In this document: positions 1 through 8,197 of the stretch, one piece after another | Position numbering within the stretch: the stretch's first letter is position 1 | How the letters are laid out: each line of letters starts with the position of its first letter | Assembly: GCF_003448965.1 (NCBI RefSeq) | Contig: NZ_QRGC01000001.1 | Coordinates: 248,001 to 312,000, forward strand | Source of the DNA: Oceanicella sp. SM1341 | Lineage (GTDB): Bacteria > Pseudomonadota > Alphaproteobacteria > Rhodobacterales > Rhodobacteraceae | Length of the DNA stretch: 64,000 nt | Reading direction: 5' to 3' | Notes under the pieces: generated by a model | What the model was told of the DNA's origin: nothing | The model's database searches: none | The model's input: only the letters and a program-made list of their open reading frames with translations | Program-made: the position numbers and the translations under genes

Positions 1-190
1 CGACCTCGAGCCGGCCGGAATCACCGTGCACCACGGCATTCACCTGGGTCATGATCTCGCCGTCCATCGCGATCATCGCGCCGGCCCGCGGCGTGTTGGG
101 CACCGCGAGGGTGCACTGTATCACGCGGGTGTCGGCGGCGGAGACCATGGTGGGCAGCGCACAGAGCGCTGCAATCATCCAGCGGAGCAT
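1..190 (-). CDS. Partial exported protein of unknown function
   Basis: The 5' end of a leftward gene that runs off the left edge; 63 codons are visible. The ATG at 190 is preceded by AGGA at a reasonable distance. The first residues (MLRWMIAALCALPTMVSAAD) form a short signal peptide with a likely cut after VSA, so the mature protein is periplasmic or secreted. The visible mature part has no motif I recognise. It lies downstream of the START-domain gene on the same strand with a 45-bp gap, so the two may be co-transcribed. Confidence 0.6.
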   Translation of the reverse strand, partial: MLRWMIAALCALPTMVSAADTRVIQCTLAVPNTPRAGAMIAMDGEIMTQVNAVVHGDSGRLEV

Positions 191-235
191 TTTTGTTGTC
201 CTCTCCCGGTTTCCATCCCTGCCCGGAGCATGCGC

Positions 236-691
236 TCAGGCGGCGGGGCCGTAAAGGGTGGCGGCGCGGGCCTCGAAGGCGCGCACGATCCGCTGCATGG
301 CCTCGTTGAACACGACGCCGATCAGCGCCTGCAGGATCGAGGACTTGAATTCGAAATCCACGAAGAAGTTCACCTCGCAGCCGCCCTCGGGCAGGTCGGT
401 GAAGCTCCAGTGGTTGTTGAGGTAGCGGAACGGGCCGTCGAGGTATTCCACGTCGATGACCATGTCCTGCGGCCGCAGGGTCACCCGGCTGCCGAAGCGC
501 TCGCGGAACACCTTGAAGGAGATGACCAGGTCGGCGTCCACCACCTCCGCGTCGCCCTCCTGCCGCCGGGAGCGGATGCGTGCCCCTGCGCACCAGGGCA
601 GGAACTTCGGATAGGAGTCCACATCCGCGATCAGATCGTACATCTGCTGGGCGGTGTAGGGGAGCTTGCGTTTTTCGGCGTGCGTTGGCAT
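236..691 (-). CDS. COQ10/RatA-type START domain protein (type II toxin-antitoxin RatA family by name)
   Basis: A 151-residue polyketide-cyclase/START-fold protein. The N-terminus (MPTHAEKRKLPYTAQQMYDL) followed by IADVDSYPKFLPWC is the signature of the ubiquinone-binding COQ10 / RatA family, which binds ubiquinone or other hydrophobic ligands; in E. coli the homologue RatA was described as a toxin that blocks 70S assembly, while in alphaproteobacteria a quinone-chaperone role is more likely. The open frame extends upstream to 772, but that extension is basic and non-conserved, so the ATG at 691 is chosen. It is cytoplasmic, with no signal peptide. No antitoxin partner is seen. Confidence 0.85.
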   Translation of the reverse strand: MPTHAEKRKLPYTAQQMYDLIADVDSYPKFLPWCAGARIRSRRQEGDAEVVDADLVISFKVFRERFGSRVTLRPQDMVIDVEYLDGPFRYLNNHWSFTDLPEGGCEVNFFVDFEFKSSILQALIGVVFNEAMQRIVRAFEARAATLYGPAA

Positions 692-783
692 GGGCAGTCT
701 TATGAAGGAGGGCGTGCAGTGGCGCGACCGGCCGGATTGTCGCGGGCTACCGCGTATCGGCGCACAAAGCAACGGGAAGACCC

Positions 784-1344
784 ATGAAAAAGCCCGAAAA
801 TCGTCCCCCCTACGAGATCGACCCCCTGCTGTCGCAGAAGGCCATCGCCGCGCGGGTGGAGGCCATGGCCCGCGAGATCGAGGCGCATTTCGCCGACACG
901 GAGCGGCTGATCGTGGCCGGGCTGCTGCGCGGCAGCTTCATCTTCATGGCAGACCTCGTGCGCGAGCTGCGCCTGCCGGTGGAGGTGGATTTCCTCGAGG
1001 TCTCCTCCTACGGCGACGCGATGACCTCGAGCCGCAACGTGCGCATCCTGAAGGACCTGCGCTGCGACATCGCCGGCTGCGACGTGCTGCTGGTCGAGGA
1101 CATCATCGACACCGGCCACACCCTCACCCATGTCCGCGAGATGCTCAAGGCGCGCACGCCGCACCGGATGGAGCTGTGCACCCTGCTCGACAAGCCCTCG
1201 CGCCGCGAGGTGGAGATCTCGGCGCTGTTCACCGGCTTCACCATCCCCGACGCCTTCGTGGTGGGCTATGGCATCGACTACGCGCAGCGCAACCGAAACC
1301 TGCCTTACGTGGGCACGGTGCGGCTGCTGGAGGGCGAGGGCTGA
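784..1344 (+). CDS. hpt: Hypoxanthine phosphoribosyltransferase
   Basis: A purine-salvage enzyme of 186 residues that converts hypoxanthine or guanine plus PRPP to IMP or GMP in the cytoplasm. The type I PRTase signature [13 protein letters not shown] (PRPP loop with the acidic pair and TGHT) lies near residue 105. Upstream, [12 protein letters not shown] and the SSYGD segment match the flexible active-site loop of bacterial Hpt. Length and motif order are normal. The start at 784 follows GGGAAG. The gene converges on the hydrolase gene with only 6 bp between stop codons, so both 3' ends must overlap in transcription. Confidence 0.93.
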   Translation: MKKPENRPPYEIDPLLSQKAIAARVEAMAREIEAHFADTERLIVAGLLRGSFIFMADLVRELRLPVEVDFLEVSSYGDAMTSSRNVRILKDLRCDIAGCDVLLVEDIIDTGHTLTHVREMLKARTPHRMELCTLLDKPSRREVEISALFTGFTIPDAFVVGYGIDYAQRNRNLPYVGTVRLLEGEG

Positions 1345-1350
1345 GCCCAT

Positions 1351-2076
1351 TCAGTCGCGCCCGGCGCGGATCACCGCGCGGGCCAGCGCCGCGGGGTCGG
1401 TGAAGCACAGCTCGTGGCTGCCGGGCACCTGCACCAGCCGGAACAGCCCCAGCCGCTCGGAGAGGCGCGGGTGCCAACCCAGGCTCTGCGGCAGGGCCGT
1501 GTCCTCGGTGCAGTTGATGTAGGATTTCGGCACCGGCAGGGCCGCGGGCGGCGCCGAGAGGCTGATCGCGTCGGTGAAGGTGGCGTAGGGATGCGGGTTG
1601 AGCATCTCGTAGGCGTCCCGCGCGAGATCGGCATCGGCATCGTTGATGAAGGCCTCGCGCCAGATCTCGTAAGGCAGCACCACCGAATTGTCCGGGCTCG
1701 CGGCAGCGAGCGTGTCGAACAGGGCCACGTAATGCGGCGGCACCATGTCGTTGAGGCTCTCGCCGGGCAGTGGGACGAAGGCGTTCCAGTAGACCAGCCG
1801 GCGCAACCGCGCCGCCGCCCTGTCCGCCACCCCGGTGATGATCATGCCGCCATAGGAATGGCCCATCAGCACCACGTCGCTGAGATCCTGCGCCTCGAGG
1901 AAGCGTACAACCGAGGCGATGGCTTCCTCCAGCCCGGTGCGGCGCGAATCCTCCGGCGCGTTGCCGGCGAGCGTGGGGCAGAAAACCGTGTGGCCCTCGG
2001 CGCGCATCGCCTCGGCGACAGGTTCGAACAGTGCGCCCGTGTGCCAGGCGCCGTGAACGAGGACATAGGTGCTCAT
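1351..2076 (-). CDS. Alpha/beta-fold hydrolase (EstC-like esterase)
   Basis: A 241-residue alpha/beta hydrolase. The N-terminal strand with the oxyanion HG dipeptide (YVLVHGAWHTG) is followed by the nucleophile elbow GHSYGG at about residue 97 and a C-terminal histidine in PGSHELCF. This pattern is typical of the small esterase / hydroxynitrile-lyase-like group often annotated EstC or salicylate-esterase-like. There is no signal peptide, so it is cytoplasmic. A GGGAGGGAG ribosome site precedes the ATG. The substrate cannot be told from sequence. It is separated from lipA by a 337-bp gap, so it is probably transcribed alone. Confidence 0.85.
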   Translation of the reverse strand: MSTYVLVHGAWHTGALFEPVAEAMRAEGHTVFCPTLAGNAPEDSRRTGLEEAIASVVRFLEAQDLSDVVLMGHSYGGMIITGVADRAAARLRRLVYWNAFVPLPGESLNDMVPPHYVALFDTLAAASPDNSVVLPYEIWREAFINDADADLARDAYEMLNPHPYATFTDAISLSAPPAALPVPKSYINCTEDTALPQSLGWHPRLSERLGLFRLVQVPGSHELCFTDPAALARAVIRAGRD

Positions 2077-2413
2077 GCGGTTTCTCCCTCCCGTACTGTT
2101 GTTGGAAGGAGCCTAGCGCGGCCCCTGCCCCGCGCGCGAGGAGAAACCTGCGCCGGCGAAGGCTGTAGCGCGATGCGAAGGGCGGCCAGCCGTAGGAGCG
2201 CACCCCGCCGCACGGTGGCCCCGGCCGGCGGCCTTGCGGCCGGCAGGGCGTCAGCGGGAAACCGGGCCTTTGCGGCAGCCGCTGCCGGCGCCTCGGTGGC
2301 GCGTCTCAGCGGGCCTCGGGGCCGTGCGGCCCCGGCATGCAGCCTCGCGGCCGACGGGCACGAAATGCAGCCCGGCGGCCGGGGCGCGGCGCGGGGCCGG
2401 CCGCGTAGGGACC
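2077..2413. other. Intergenic gap between hydrolase start and lipA end
   Basis: 337 bases without a convincing gene. It is extremely GC-rich and carries tight inverted repeats. The clearest is an 18-bp palindrome at 2317-2334 (CGGGGCCG, TG, CGGCCCCG), which may act as an end signal for leftward lipA transcription although no T-run follows it. The hydrolase promoter must lie here, but I cannot place it. Confidence 0.4.
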
Positions 2414-3388
2414 TCAGGCGGTCCGGGCGCCCTGTTCGGCCGCCAGTTTCGCCAGCCGCGCCGTGCGCATGCGGGCGAAATCGTCGCCGGCGTGGTAGGA
2501 GGAGCGGGTGAGCGGCGTGGCCGAGACCATCAGGAAGCCCTTGCCCCAGGCGGCCTTCTCGTAGCCGGCGAATTCCTCCGGCGTCACGAAGCGCTTCACC
2601 GCGTGGTGCTTGGGCGTGGGCTGCAGGTACTGGCCGATGGTGAGGAAATCGACCCCCGCGGCGCGCATGTCGTCCATCACCTGGATCACCTGCTGGCGCT
2701 CCTCGCCGAGGCCCACCATGATGCCGGACTTGGTGAACATCGACGGGTCGAGCTCCTTCACCCGCTGCAGCAGGCGCAGCGAGTGGAAGTAGCGCGCGCC
2801 GGGGCGCACCTCGGGGTAGAGGCCGGGCACGGTCTCGAGGTTGTGGTTGAACACGTCCGGCTTCGCGGCCACCACCGCCTCCAGCACCTCGGGCGAGCAT
2901 TTCAGGAAATCGGGGGTGAGGATCTCGATCGTGGTGTCGGGCGCGCGGTGGCGCACGGCGCGGATGGTCTGGGCGAAATGCTCCGCCCCGCCGTCCTCCA
3001 GGTCGTCGCGGTCCACCGAGGTGATGACCACGTGGTTCAGCCCCAGCTTCTCCACCGCATGGGCCACGCGGCCGGGCTCGAAGGCGTCGAGCGCCTGCGG
3101 GCGGCCGGTGGCGATGTTGCAGAAGGTGCAGCCGCGGGTGCAGATCTCGCCCATGATCATCATGGTGGCGTGGCCCTGGCTCCAGCATTCGCCCACGTTG
3201 GGGCAGCCGGCCTCCTCGCACACGGTCACCAGGCGGTTCTCGCGCATGATGTCCCGGGTCTTGCGATAGCCCTCCGAGGTGGGGGCCTTGACGCGGATCC
3301 AGTCCGGCTTCTTCGGCTGCGCATTGTCCGCGCGATGCGCCTTTTCGGGGTGGCGCTGGGCACGGTCGTGAAGGTTGCGGTCGCTCAT
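2414..3388 (-). CDS. lipA: Lipoyl synthase (radical SAM)
   Basis: 324 residues. It inserts two sulfurs into octanoyl chains on the E2 and H proteins of 2-oxoacid dehydrogenases and the glycine cleavage system. Both iron-sulfur sites are visible: the auxiliary cluster motif [12 protein letters not shown] and the radical SAM motif [10 protein letters not shown]. An in-frame ATG exists at 3406, but AAGGA lies 7 nt before the ATG at 3388, so that start ([10 protein letters not shown]) is preferred. It begins 31 bp downstream of the oxyR stop on the same strand, so it may be cotranscribed with the peroxide regulator; an iron-sulfur enzyme behind oxyR is notable. Confidence 0.96.
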   Translation of the reverse strand: MSDRNLHDRAQRHPEKAHRADNAQPKKPDWIRVKAPTSEGYRKTRDIMRENRLVTVCEEAGCPNVGECWSQGHATMMIMGEICTRGCTFCNIATGRPQALDAFEPGRVAHAVEKLGLNHVVITSVDRDDLEDGGAEHFAQTIRAVRHRAPDTTIEILTPDFLKCSPEVLEAVVAAKPDVFNHNLETVPGLYPEVRPGARYFHSLRLLQRVKELDPSMFTKSGIMVGLGEERQQVIQVMDDMRAAGVDFLTIGQYLQPTPKHHAVKRFVTPEEFAGYEKAAWGKGFLMVSATPLTRSSYHAGDDFARMRTARLAKLAAEQGARTA

Positions 3389-3419
3389 GCTGGGATCCTT
3401 CGGCATTTCCTCGGCTCCG

Positions 3420-4397
3420 TTATACCCGCTTCGCGGCAGATTGTCCCGCCCCCGCGTCCGGGCTCATGGCAGCTATGCGTTCGAGGTCGGAGTTTTCAAG
3501 CGCTTCCGCCGCCGCCTCACGCAACGTATCGGCGAGTTCGGTAAACCAACCGTCATCAACAGAGAGCCGCCGCCGCACCAGCCCGATCGTGCGCCTGGGC
3601 TCCGGCGCGGCAAAGCGCATCACCGCGAGGTTCGGCGCCGCCGCGGTCTCGACCCAGAGCGAGAGCTCGGGCAGCAGGGTCATGCCGAAGCCGCTCTCCA
3701 CCAGCCGCGACAGCGTGGCGAGCGAGGCGGCCCGCAGGTCGGTGCGCAGGCTGCGGCGCGAGATCGAGCACACCTCCAGCGCCTGGTCGGTGAGGCAGTG
3801 GCCCTCGTCGAGCAGCAGGAGCTGCTCGGGGTCGATCTGCTCGGGCCGCACCGTCTCGGGGGAGAGCTCCTGCGCCCGCGCCTTCGAGGCGGCGAGCAGG
3901 AAGCGGTCCTCGAAGAGCGGCAGCTCGACGAGATCGTCCTCCCCCGCCGGCAGCGCCACCACGGCGGCGTCGAGCCTGCCCTCGCGCAGCTCGCCCAGCA
4001 GGTGATGCGTGGTGGCTTCGCGGATGCCGAGGTCGAGCCGCAGGTTCTTCGCGCGCAGCCGCGGCAGGGCCAGCGGCAGCAGGTAGGGCGCCACGGTGGG
4101 GATGAAGCCGAGGGCGAGCTGCCCCGCCAGGCCCTTGTCCCAGCGGGCGCGCTGCTCGATCTCGGCCACCTCGTCGAGGATGCGGCGGGCCCGGCGCGCC
4201 ACCTCGCGGCCCATCGGCGTCATGCGCACCTCGCGGGTGTGCCGCTCCACCAGCTTCGCGCCGAGGTTCGTCTCGAGGTCGCGAATCTGTACCGAGAGCG
4301 CGGGCTGCGAAACCGAGCAGGCCTCGGCCGCACGGCCGAAATGCCCCTCGTCTGCGAGGGACAGGAGGTAGCGCAATTGGCGGAGCGTGATATTCAT
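3420..4397 (-). CDS. oxyR: LysR-type hydrogen peroxide regulator OxyR
   Basis: 325 residues with an N-terminal LysR winged helix-turn-helix (about residues 1-60) and an effector domain. Two cysteines spaced exactly as the redox pair C199/C208 of E. coli OxyR are visible at about residues 201 and 210 in [12 protein letters not shown]. This pair forms a disulfide on contact with peroxide and switches the protein to an activator. The gene is divergent from katA. An OxyR-type operator overlaps its own start codon, pointing to autoregulation. lipA follows after 31 bp. Confidence 0.95.
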   Translation of the reverse strand: MNITLRQLRYLLSLADEGHFGRAAEACSVSQPALSVQIRDLETNLGAKLVERHTREVRMTPMGREVARRARRILDEVAEIEQRARWDKGLAGQLALGFIPTVAPYLLPLALPRLRAKNLRLDLGIREATTHHLLGELREGRLDAAVVALPAGEDDLVELPLFEDRFLLAASKARAQELSPETVRPEQIDPEQLLLLDEGHCLTDQALEVCSISRRSLRTDLRAASLATLSRLVESGFGMTLLPELSLWVETAAAPNLAVMRFAAPEPRRTIGLVRRRLSVDDGWFTELADTLREAAAEALENSDLERIAAMSPDAGAGQSAAKRV

Positions 4398-4432
4398 AGT
4401 ATTTTCCTATCAAACATACACAAAAATGCAAT
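4396..4432. promoter_or_regulatory. Predicted OxyR operator
   Basis: The sequence fits the OxyR consensus ATAG-N7-CTAT-N7-ATAG-N7-CTAT. Half-sites 1 and 2 are perfect (ATAG 4396-4399, CTAT 4407-4410), and half-sites 3 and 4 are degenerate (ACAC 4418-4421, CAAT 4429-4432) at the correct spacing. The first half-site overlaps the oxyR ATG, so bound OxyR should repress itself, while it lies upstream of and against the katA -35 box, where it could activate. Confidence 0.7.
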
Positions 4433-4445
4433 TTCCAATTATCAT
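4417..4445 (+). promoter_or_regulatory. Probable katA promoter
   Basis: TACACA (4417-4422), 17 bp, TATCAT (4440-4445): four of six and five of six matches to the sigma-70 consensus. The weak -35 and the adjacent OxyR half-sites fit an activator-dependent promoter. Transcription would start near 4452, about 50 bases before the katA ATG. Confidence 0.55.
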
Positions 4446-4499
4446 CAACCCGCCATATCCTCCTCCCTGTTCCAATCAACGACCCTCGGGAGGCACCCA

Positions 4500-6002
4500 A
4501 TGTCCAAGGCACCTCGTCTGACCACCACCGCCGGCGCGCCGGTTCCCGACAACCAGAACTCGGTCACGGCGGGGCCGCGCGGCCCGATCGTGATGCAGGA
4601 CTACCAGCTGCTCGAGAAGCTGGCGCACCAGAACCGCGAGCGCATCCCCGAGCGCACCGTCCACGCCAAGGGCTGGGGCGCCTTCGGCACGCTGCGCATC
4701 ACTGCGGACATCTCGCGCTACACCATCGCCAAGGCGCTGCAGCCCGGGGCGGAAACCCCGATGCTGGCGCGCTTCTCCACCGTGGCGGGCGAGCTTGGTG
4801 CTGCCGACGCCGAGCGTGACGTGCGCGGCTTCGCGCTGAAGTTCTACACCGAGGAGGGCAACTGGGACCTCGTGGGCAACAACACCCCGGTGTTCTTCGT
4901 GCGCGACCCGATGAAATTCCCCGACTTCATCCACACGCAGAAGCGCCACCCCAAGACCAACATGCGCTCGCCCACCGCGATGTGGGACTTCTGGTCGCTC
5001 TCGCCCGAGTCGCTCCACCAGGTGACCATCCTGATGTCGGACCGCGGCCTGCCGCAGACCCCGATGAACATGAACGGCTACGGCTCGCACACCTACTCGC
5101 TGTGGAATGACAAGGGCGAGCGCTTCTGGGTGAAGTTCCACTTCAAGACCAGGCAGGGCCACAAGCACTACACCAACGCCGAGGCCGAGCGGCTGATCGG
5201 CAAGACCCGCGAGAGCTACCAGGAGGCGCTCTTCGGCGGCATCGAGAAGGGCGTGTTCCCCAAGTGGGAGCTGCAGATCCAGGTGATGACCGAGGAGCAG
5301 GCCGAGCAGACGCCCTACAACCCGTTCGACCTCACCAAGGTCTGGCCGCATTCCGAGTTCCCGGTGATCACCGTGGGCGAGATGGAGCTGAACCGCAACG
5401 CGGAGAACTACTTCGCCGAGATCGAGCAGGCGGCCTTCAGCCCCTCCAACATCGTGCCCGGCATCGGCCATTCGCCGGACAAGATGCTCCAGGCCCGCGT
5501 GTTCTCCTATGCCGACGCGCACCGCTACCGGCTGGGCACGCATTACGAGCACCTGCCGGTGAACGCGGCGAAATGCCCGGTGCACCACTACCACAAGGAT
5601 GGCCAGATGAACTTCTTCGGCCAGCAGACCGGCAGCGCCGACGCCTATTACGAGCCGAATTCCTTCGGCGGCGCGGTGGAGGACAAGTCGGCCCAGGAGC
5701 CGCCGATGAAGCTCTCCGGCGCGGTGGACCGCTACAACCACCGCGAGGGCAACGATGACTTCAGCCAGCCGCGCGCGCTGTTCGAGCTCTTCGACGCGGG
5801 CCAGAAGCAGCGGCTGTTCTCCAACATCGCCGCCGCGATGGGCGGGGTCGATGCGAACATCATCGAGCGGCAGTGCCTGCTGTTCGACCAGGTGCACCCG
5901 GAGTATGGCGCGGGCGTGCGCGCCGCGGTGAAGGCAGCGGCCGAATACGAGGCCAACGCCGTGCCGGTGGACGAGAACACCCCCCAGCACGCCGCGGAAT
6001 AA
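4500..6002 (+). CDS. katA: Monofunctional haem catalase
   Basis: A 500-residue small-subunit (clade 3) catalase that dismutates hydrogen peroxide. The distal histidine is H55 in [12 protein letters not shown], the catalytic asparagine is N128 in [12 protein letters not shown], and the proximal haem tyrosine is Y337 in [14 protein letters not shown]. The spacings match bovine catalase H74, N147 and Y357. The open frame runs far upstream, but that part is antisense to oxyR. The ATG at 4500 has GGGAGG seven bases before it. There is no signal peptide. It is expected to be induced by OxyR and ends at a strong terminator. Confidence 0.97.
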   Translation: MSKAPRLTTTAGAPVPDNQNSVTAGPRGPIVMQDYQLLEKLAHQNRERIPERTVHAKGWGAFGTLRITADISRYTIAKALQPGAETPMLARFSTVAGELGAADAERDVRGFALKFYTEEGNWDLVGNNTPVFFVRDPMKFPDFIHTQKRHPKTNMRSPTAMWDFWSLSPESLHQVTILMSDRGLPQTPMNMNGYGSHTYSLWNDKGERFWVKFHFKTRQGHKHYTNAEAERLIGKTRESYQEALFGGIEKGVFPKWELQIQVMTEEQAEQTPYNPFDLTKVWPHSEFPVITVGEMELNRNAENYFAEIEQAAFSPSNIVPGIGHSPDKMLQARVFSYADAHRYRLGTHYEHLPVNAAKCPVHHYHKDGQMNFFGQQTGSADAYYEPNSFGGAVEDKSAQEPPMKLSGAVDRYNHREGNDDFSQPRALFELFDAGQKQRLFSNIAAAMGGVDANIIERQCLLFDQVHPEYGAGVRAAVKAAAEYEANAVPVDENTPQHAAE

Positions 6003-6026
6003 GCCTCCGCGCAGTGCAGTGACCGA

Positions 6027-6056
6027 CGGCGCGTCCCCCCGGGGGCGCGCCGTTTT
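6027..6056 (+). terminator. Rho-independent terminator of katA
   Basis: CGGCGCG (6027-6033) pairs with CGCGCCG (6046-6052) around a C/G-rich inner part and is followed by TTTT. It lies 25 bases after the katA stop. Confidence 0.8.
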
Positions 6057-6124
6057 CGCATGGCCCGCGTTGACAGCGGGTCCCGCCGGCCGCACCGTGC
6101 CGGCCCCGACACGAGGAGGCCCCG

Positions 6125-6592
6125 ATGCACCCCCTGCCTGACGATGTGCTGGACGAGCTCGGCCGCGCCGTTCTCTGCTGGCTCGCCACCACCGATGCCT
6201 CCGGCCAGCCCTCGGTTTCGCCCAAGGAGATCTTCGCCCCCGGGCCCGCCGGCGACATCCTGATCGCCGACATCGCCTCGGCCGGCAGCGTGCGCGCCAT
6301 CCGCGCGCAGCCGAAGGTCTGCGTGAGCTTCATCGACATCTTCCGCCAGCGCGGCTTCAAGTGCATCGGCACGGCGGAGGTTCTGGGCCCGGAGGCAGAG
6401 GGTTTCGACGCCCTCGCGGCCCCGCTCATCGCCCGCGCCGGCCCGGGCTTTCCCGTCCGCCACGTCATCCGGGTGGCGGTGGCGCGCCACGCGCCGATCC
6501 TGGCACCGAGCTACCGGCTGTTCCCGGAGCGCAGCGAGGCGGAGAGGGTGCGGGCGGCGCAGGCCAGCTACGGCGTGCGCCCGGCGGACTGA
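6125..6592 (+). CDS. Pyridoxamine 5'-phosphate oxidase-like flavin-binding protein
   Basis: A 155-residue split-barrel protein of the PNPOx-like superfamily. The N-terminal stretch (CWLATTDASGQPSVSPKEIF) is the usual flavin-binding opening in which residues near a small-molecule-rich strand contact FMN. It lacks the C-terminal region of true PdxH, so it is better called a PNPOx-family oxidoreductase of unknown substrate. GGAGG precedes the ATG at 6125. It sits directly after the catalase terminator and converges on the DUF2237 gene with a 4-bp gap. Confidence 0.8.
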   Translation: MHPLPDDVLDELGRAVLCWLATTDASGQPSVSPKEIFAPGPAGDILIADIASAGSVRAIRAQPKVCVSFIDIFRQRGFKCIGTAEVLGPEAEGFDALAAPLIARAGPGFPVRHVIRVAVARHAPILAPSYRLFPERSEAERVRAAQASYGVRPAD

Positions 6593-6596
6593 GCCC

Positions 6597-6980
6597 TCAG
6601 GTGCGGGCCAGCGAACGCTCGCGCAGCAGGTCGAGCCCGACGATCTCCAGTGCCCGGCGGTGGGTGGCCTCGAGGTTCACCATCGGCGCCTGGCCGGCCT
6701 CGTAAGCCTCCAGGAAGCGCGCGGCGCAGAGGCACCAGCGGTCGCCCGGCTTCAGCCCGGCAAAGCCGAACTCGGGCCGTGGCGTGCTCAGGTCATTGCC
6801 TTGTGCCTTGGAAAAGCTCAGGAATTCCGCGGTCATCACCGCGCAGACCGTGTGGCTGCCCGCGTCGTCCGGCCCGGTGTCGCAGCAGCCGTTGCGGTAG
6901 AACCCGGTCACCGGGGCCGTGGAACAGGGGGCGAGCTCGGAGCCCAGCACGTTCACCGACGGGTAGATTTCCGTGACCAT
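6597..6980 (-). CDS. DUF2237 family protein
   Basis: 127 residues. The sequence NVLGSELAPCSTAPVTGFYR with GCCDTGPDDAGSHTVCAVMT and the later LKPGDRWCLCAARFLEA is the conserved pattern of DUF2237, a small family common in proteobacteria and cyanobacteria with no established function. The clustered cysteines (CC, C, CLC) could bind a metal. GGAGG eight bases before the ATG at 6980 fixes the start, although the frame stays open upstream to 7370. It has no signal peptide. Confidence 0.82.
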   Translation of the reverse strand: MVTEIYPSVNVLGSELAPCSTAPVTGFYRNGCCDTGPDDAGSHTVCAVMTAEFLSFSKAQGNDLSTPRPEFGFAGLKPGDRWCLCAARFLEAYEAGQAPMVNLEATHRRALEIVGLDLLRERSLART

Positions 6981-7076
6981 TCCGGCCCTCCTCGCGTGGT
7001 TTGCCCCTCCTCCATCGCCTCCCGGCCCCCCGCCTGTCAACGCCGGCGGGCGGCGCTGTCGGAAGTTGCGAGAGAG

Positions 7077-7104
7077 TTGCACGACAGCCATGGCATGATA
7101 CTGT
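7077..7104 (+). promoter_or_regulatory. Possible promoter of the DUF3237-marR unit
   Basis: TTGCAC (7077-7082), 16 bp, TACTGT (7099-7104). The -10 is weak, but it directly abuts the palindromic MarR-type operator at 7102-7118, as expected for a repressed promoter. Confidence 0.4.
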
Positions 7105-7118
7105 TTTGCAATATAACA
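7102..7118. promoter_or_regulatory. MarR-type operator, copy 1
   Basis: TGTTTTGCAATATAACA, an imperfect inverted repeat (TGTTTT-N5-ATAACA). The same architecture, with the same ATAACA half, appears at 10098-10114 in front of the feruloyl-CoA synthase gene. It lies 22 bp before the DUF3237 start, in a locally AT-rich patch within GC-rich DNA. Confidence 0.6.
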
Positions 7119-7140
7119 AAAGACCGCCCGGGAGGAGACG

Positions 7141-7623
7141 ATGACCATGACACACCCGACAGCCGACGGGCCCCCTGCCCTTGCGCATCTGTGCGACCTG
7201 CGCGTGCAGGTGGCCGTCCCCATCGAGGCGGGCGAGGACGCGCGCGGCCGCCACCGCATCATCCCCATCACCGGGGGCACGGTGAGCGGCGCGCGGCTCT
7301 CCGGCCGGGTGCTGAACCTCGGGGCGGACTGGCAATGCCTGGGCCCCGACCTCGCCGCCGTGCTCGACACCCGCTACGCCATCGAGACCGATGACGGCGC
7401 GCTGATCGACGTGCGCAACTTCGGCCATCGCCACGGGCCGCGCCCCGTCATGGAGGCGCTGATGCGCGGCGAGACCCCCGAGGCCTCGCTCATCTACTTC
7501 CGCACCAACCCGCGCTTCGAGACCCGCGACCCGCGCTACGACTGGCTGAACCGCACCATCTTCATCGGCACCGGCCTGCGCGAGCCCGATTGCGTGGTGC
7601 TGCGCTTCTGGGAGGTGCTGTGA
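7141..7623 (+). CDS. DUF3237 domain-containing protein
   Basis: 160 residues. The segments LRVQVAVPIEAGEDARGRHR, IIPITGGTVSG and GADWQ are the signature of DUF3237, a beta-barrel family of unknown function often found in aromatic-degradation and secondary-metabolism neighbourhoods. GGAGG lies 5 nt before the ATG at 7141. It is the first gene of a two-gene unit with a MarR regulator 3 bp downstream, and it shares an operator with the feruloyl-CoA synthase gene. A role in hydroxycinnamoyl-CoA processing is an inference from this context only. Confidence 0.85.
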   Translation: MTMTHPTADGPPALAHLCDLRVQVAVPIEAGEDARGRHRIIPITGGTVSGARLSGRVLNLGADWQCLGPDLAAVLDTRYAIETDDGALIDVRNFGHRHGPRPVMEALMRGETPEASLIYFRTNPRFETRDPRYDWLNRTIFIGTGLREPDCVVLRFWEVL

Positions 7624-7626
7624 GCC

Positions 7627-8073
7627 ATGGCTGACGAGGATCACCCGGACCTTTCCGTCCTCTCCTCGGCCATCGGCTATCACCTGCGCCGGGCGCAGCT
7701 CGCGGTGTTCCAGGATTTCACCGCCTGTTTCGCCGAGCTCGACCTGCGGCCGGCGGAATTCTCGGTGCTCACGGTGATCTCGCGCAATCCCGGCCTGAAA
7801 CAGGGCGAGGTGGCGGCCCTGCTCGACATCCAGCGCGCCAATTTCGTCGCCCTGATGGACCGGCTCGAGCGCCGCGGCCTCGCCGAGCGCCGCCGCTCGC
7901 CCACCGACCGGCGCTCCTACGGGCTCTGGCTCACCCGCTCGGGCGCGCAGGTGACCCAGCGGATGTTCGACCTCTGGCACGCCCACGAGGACCGCTGGGT
8001 GGAACGCCTCGGCGGCGCGGGCGAGCGCGACCGGCTGCTCGACCTGCTCAACCGCATCTCCACCCCGGAGTGA
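7627..8073 (+). CDS. MarR-family transcriptional regulator (CouR/FerR-like by context)
   Basis: 148 residues, all-helical with a central winged HTH (LRPAEFSVLTVISRNPGLKQ then GEVAALLDIQRANFVALMDR) and the MarR wing LAERRRSPTDRRSYGLWLT. MarR proteins bind as dimers to palindromes and are released by aromatic ligands. It is translated 3 bp after the DUF3237 stop and converges on the feruloyl-CoA synthase gene. Two copies of a 17-bp palindrome flank the locus. In other bacteria MarR proteins paired with hydroxycinnamoyl-CoA synthases respond to the CoA-thioester product; that ligand is inferred here. Confidence 0.9.
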   Translation: MADEDHPDLSVLSSAIGYHLRRAQLAVFQDFTACFAELDLRPAEFSVLTVISRNPGLKQGEVAALLDIQRANFVALMDRLERRGLAERRRSPTDRRSYGLWLTRSGAQVTQRMFDLWHAHEDRWVERLGGAGERDRLLDLLNRISTPE

Positions 8074-8142
8074 GCCCGGCCGCGGCGGAACTCCGCTCGC
8101 GCCCGGCCCCCCCGGTGGCAAGGCAGGCTTTCGCGCATGGCA

Positions 8143-8169
8143 GAACGGCGCCCGAACCGGGCGCCGTTC
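8143..8169. terminator. Bidirectional hairpin between marR and fcs
   Basis: GAACGGCGCCC (8143-8153) and GGGCGCCGTTC (8159-8169) form a perfect 11-bp stem with a 5-nt loop, midway between two convergent 3' ends. The T-runs are short, so its efficiency is uncertain. Confidence 0.55.
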
Positions 8170-8197
8170 CCCATGCCATTCCCGACCCTGCTGCCGC

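Noticed and set aside
236-691. Reading the START-domain gene as one half of a toxin-antitoxin module
   Set aside because: No antitoxin-like gene is adjacent, and COQ10-type ubiquinone binding is the more common role in alphaproteobacteria.
3375-4499. Upstream extension of the catalase frame
   Set aside because: It runs antisense through oxyR; the ribosome site and the conserved catalase N-terminus fix the start at 4500.
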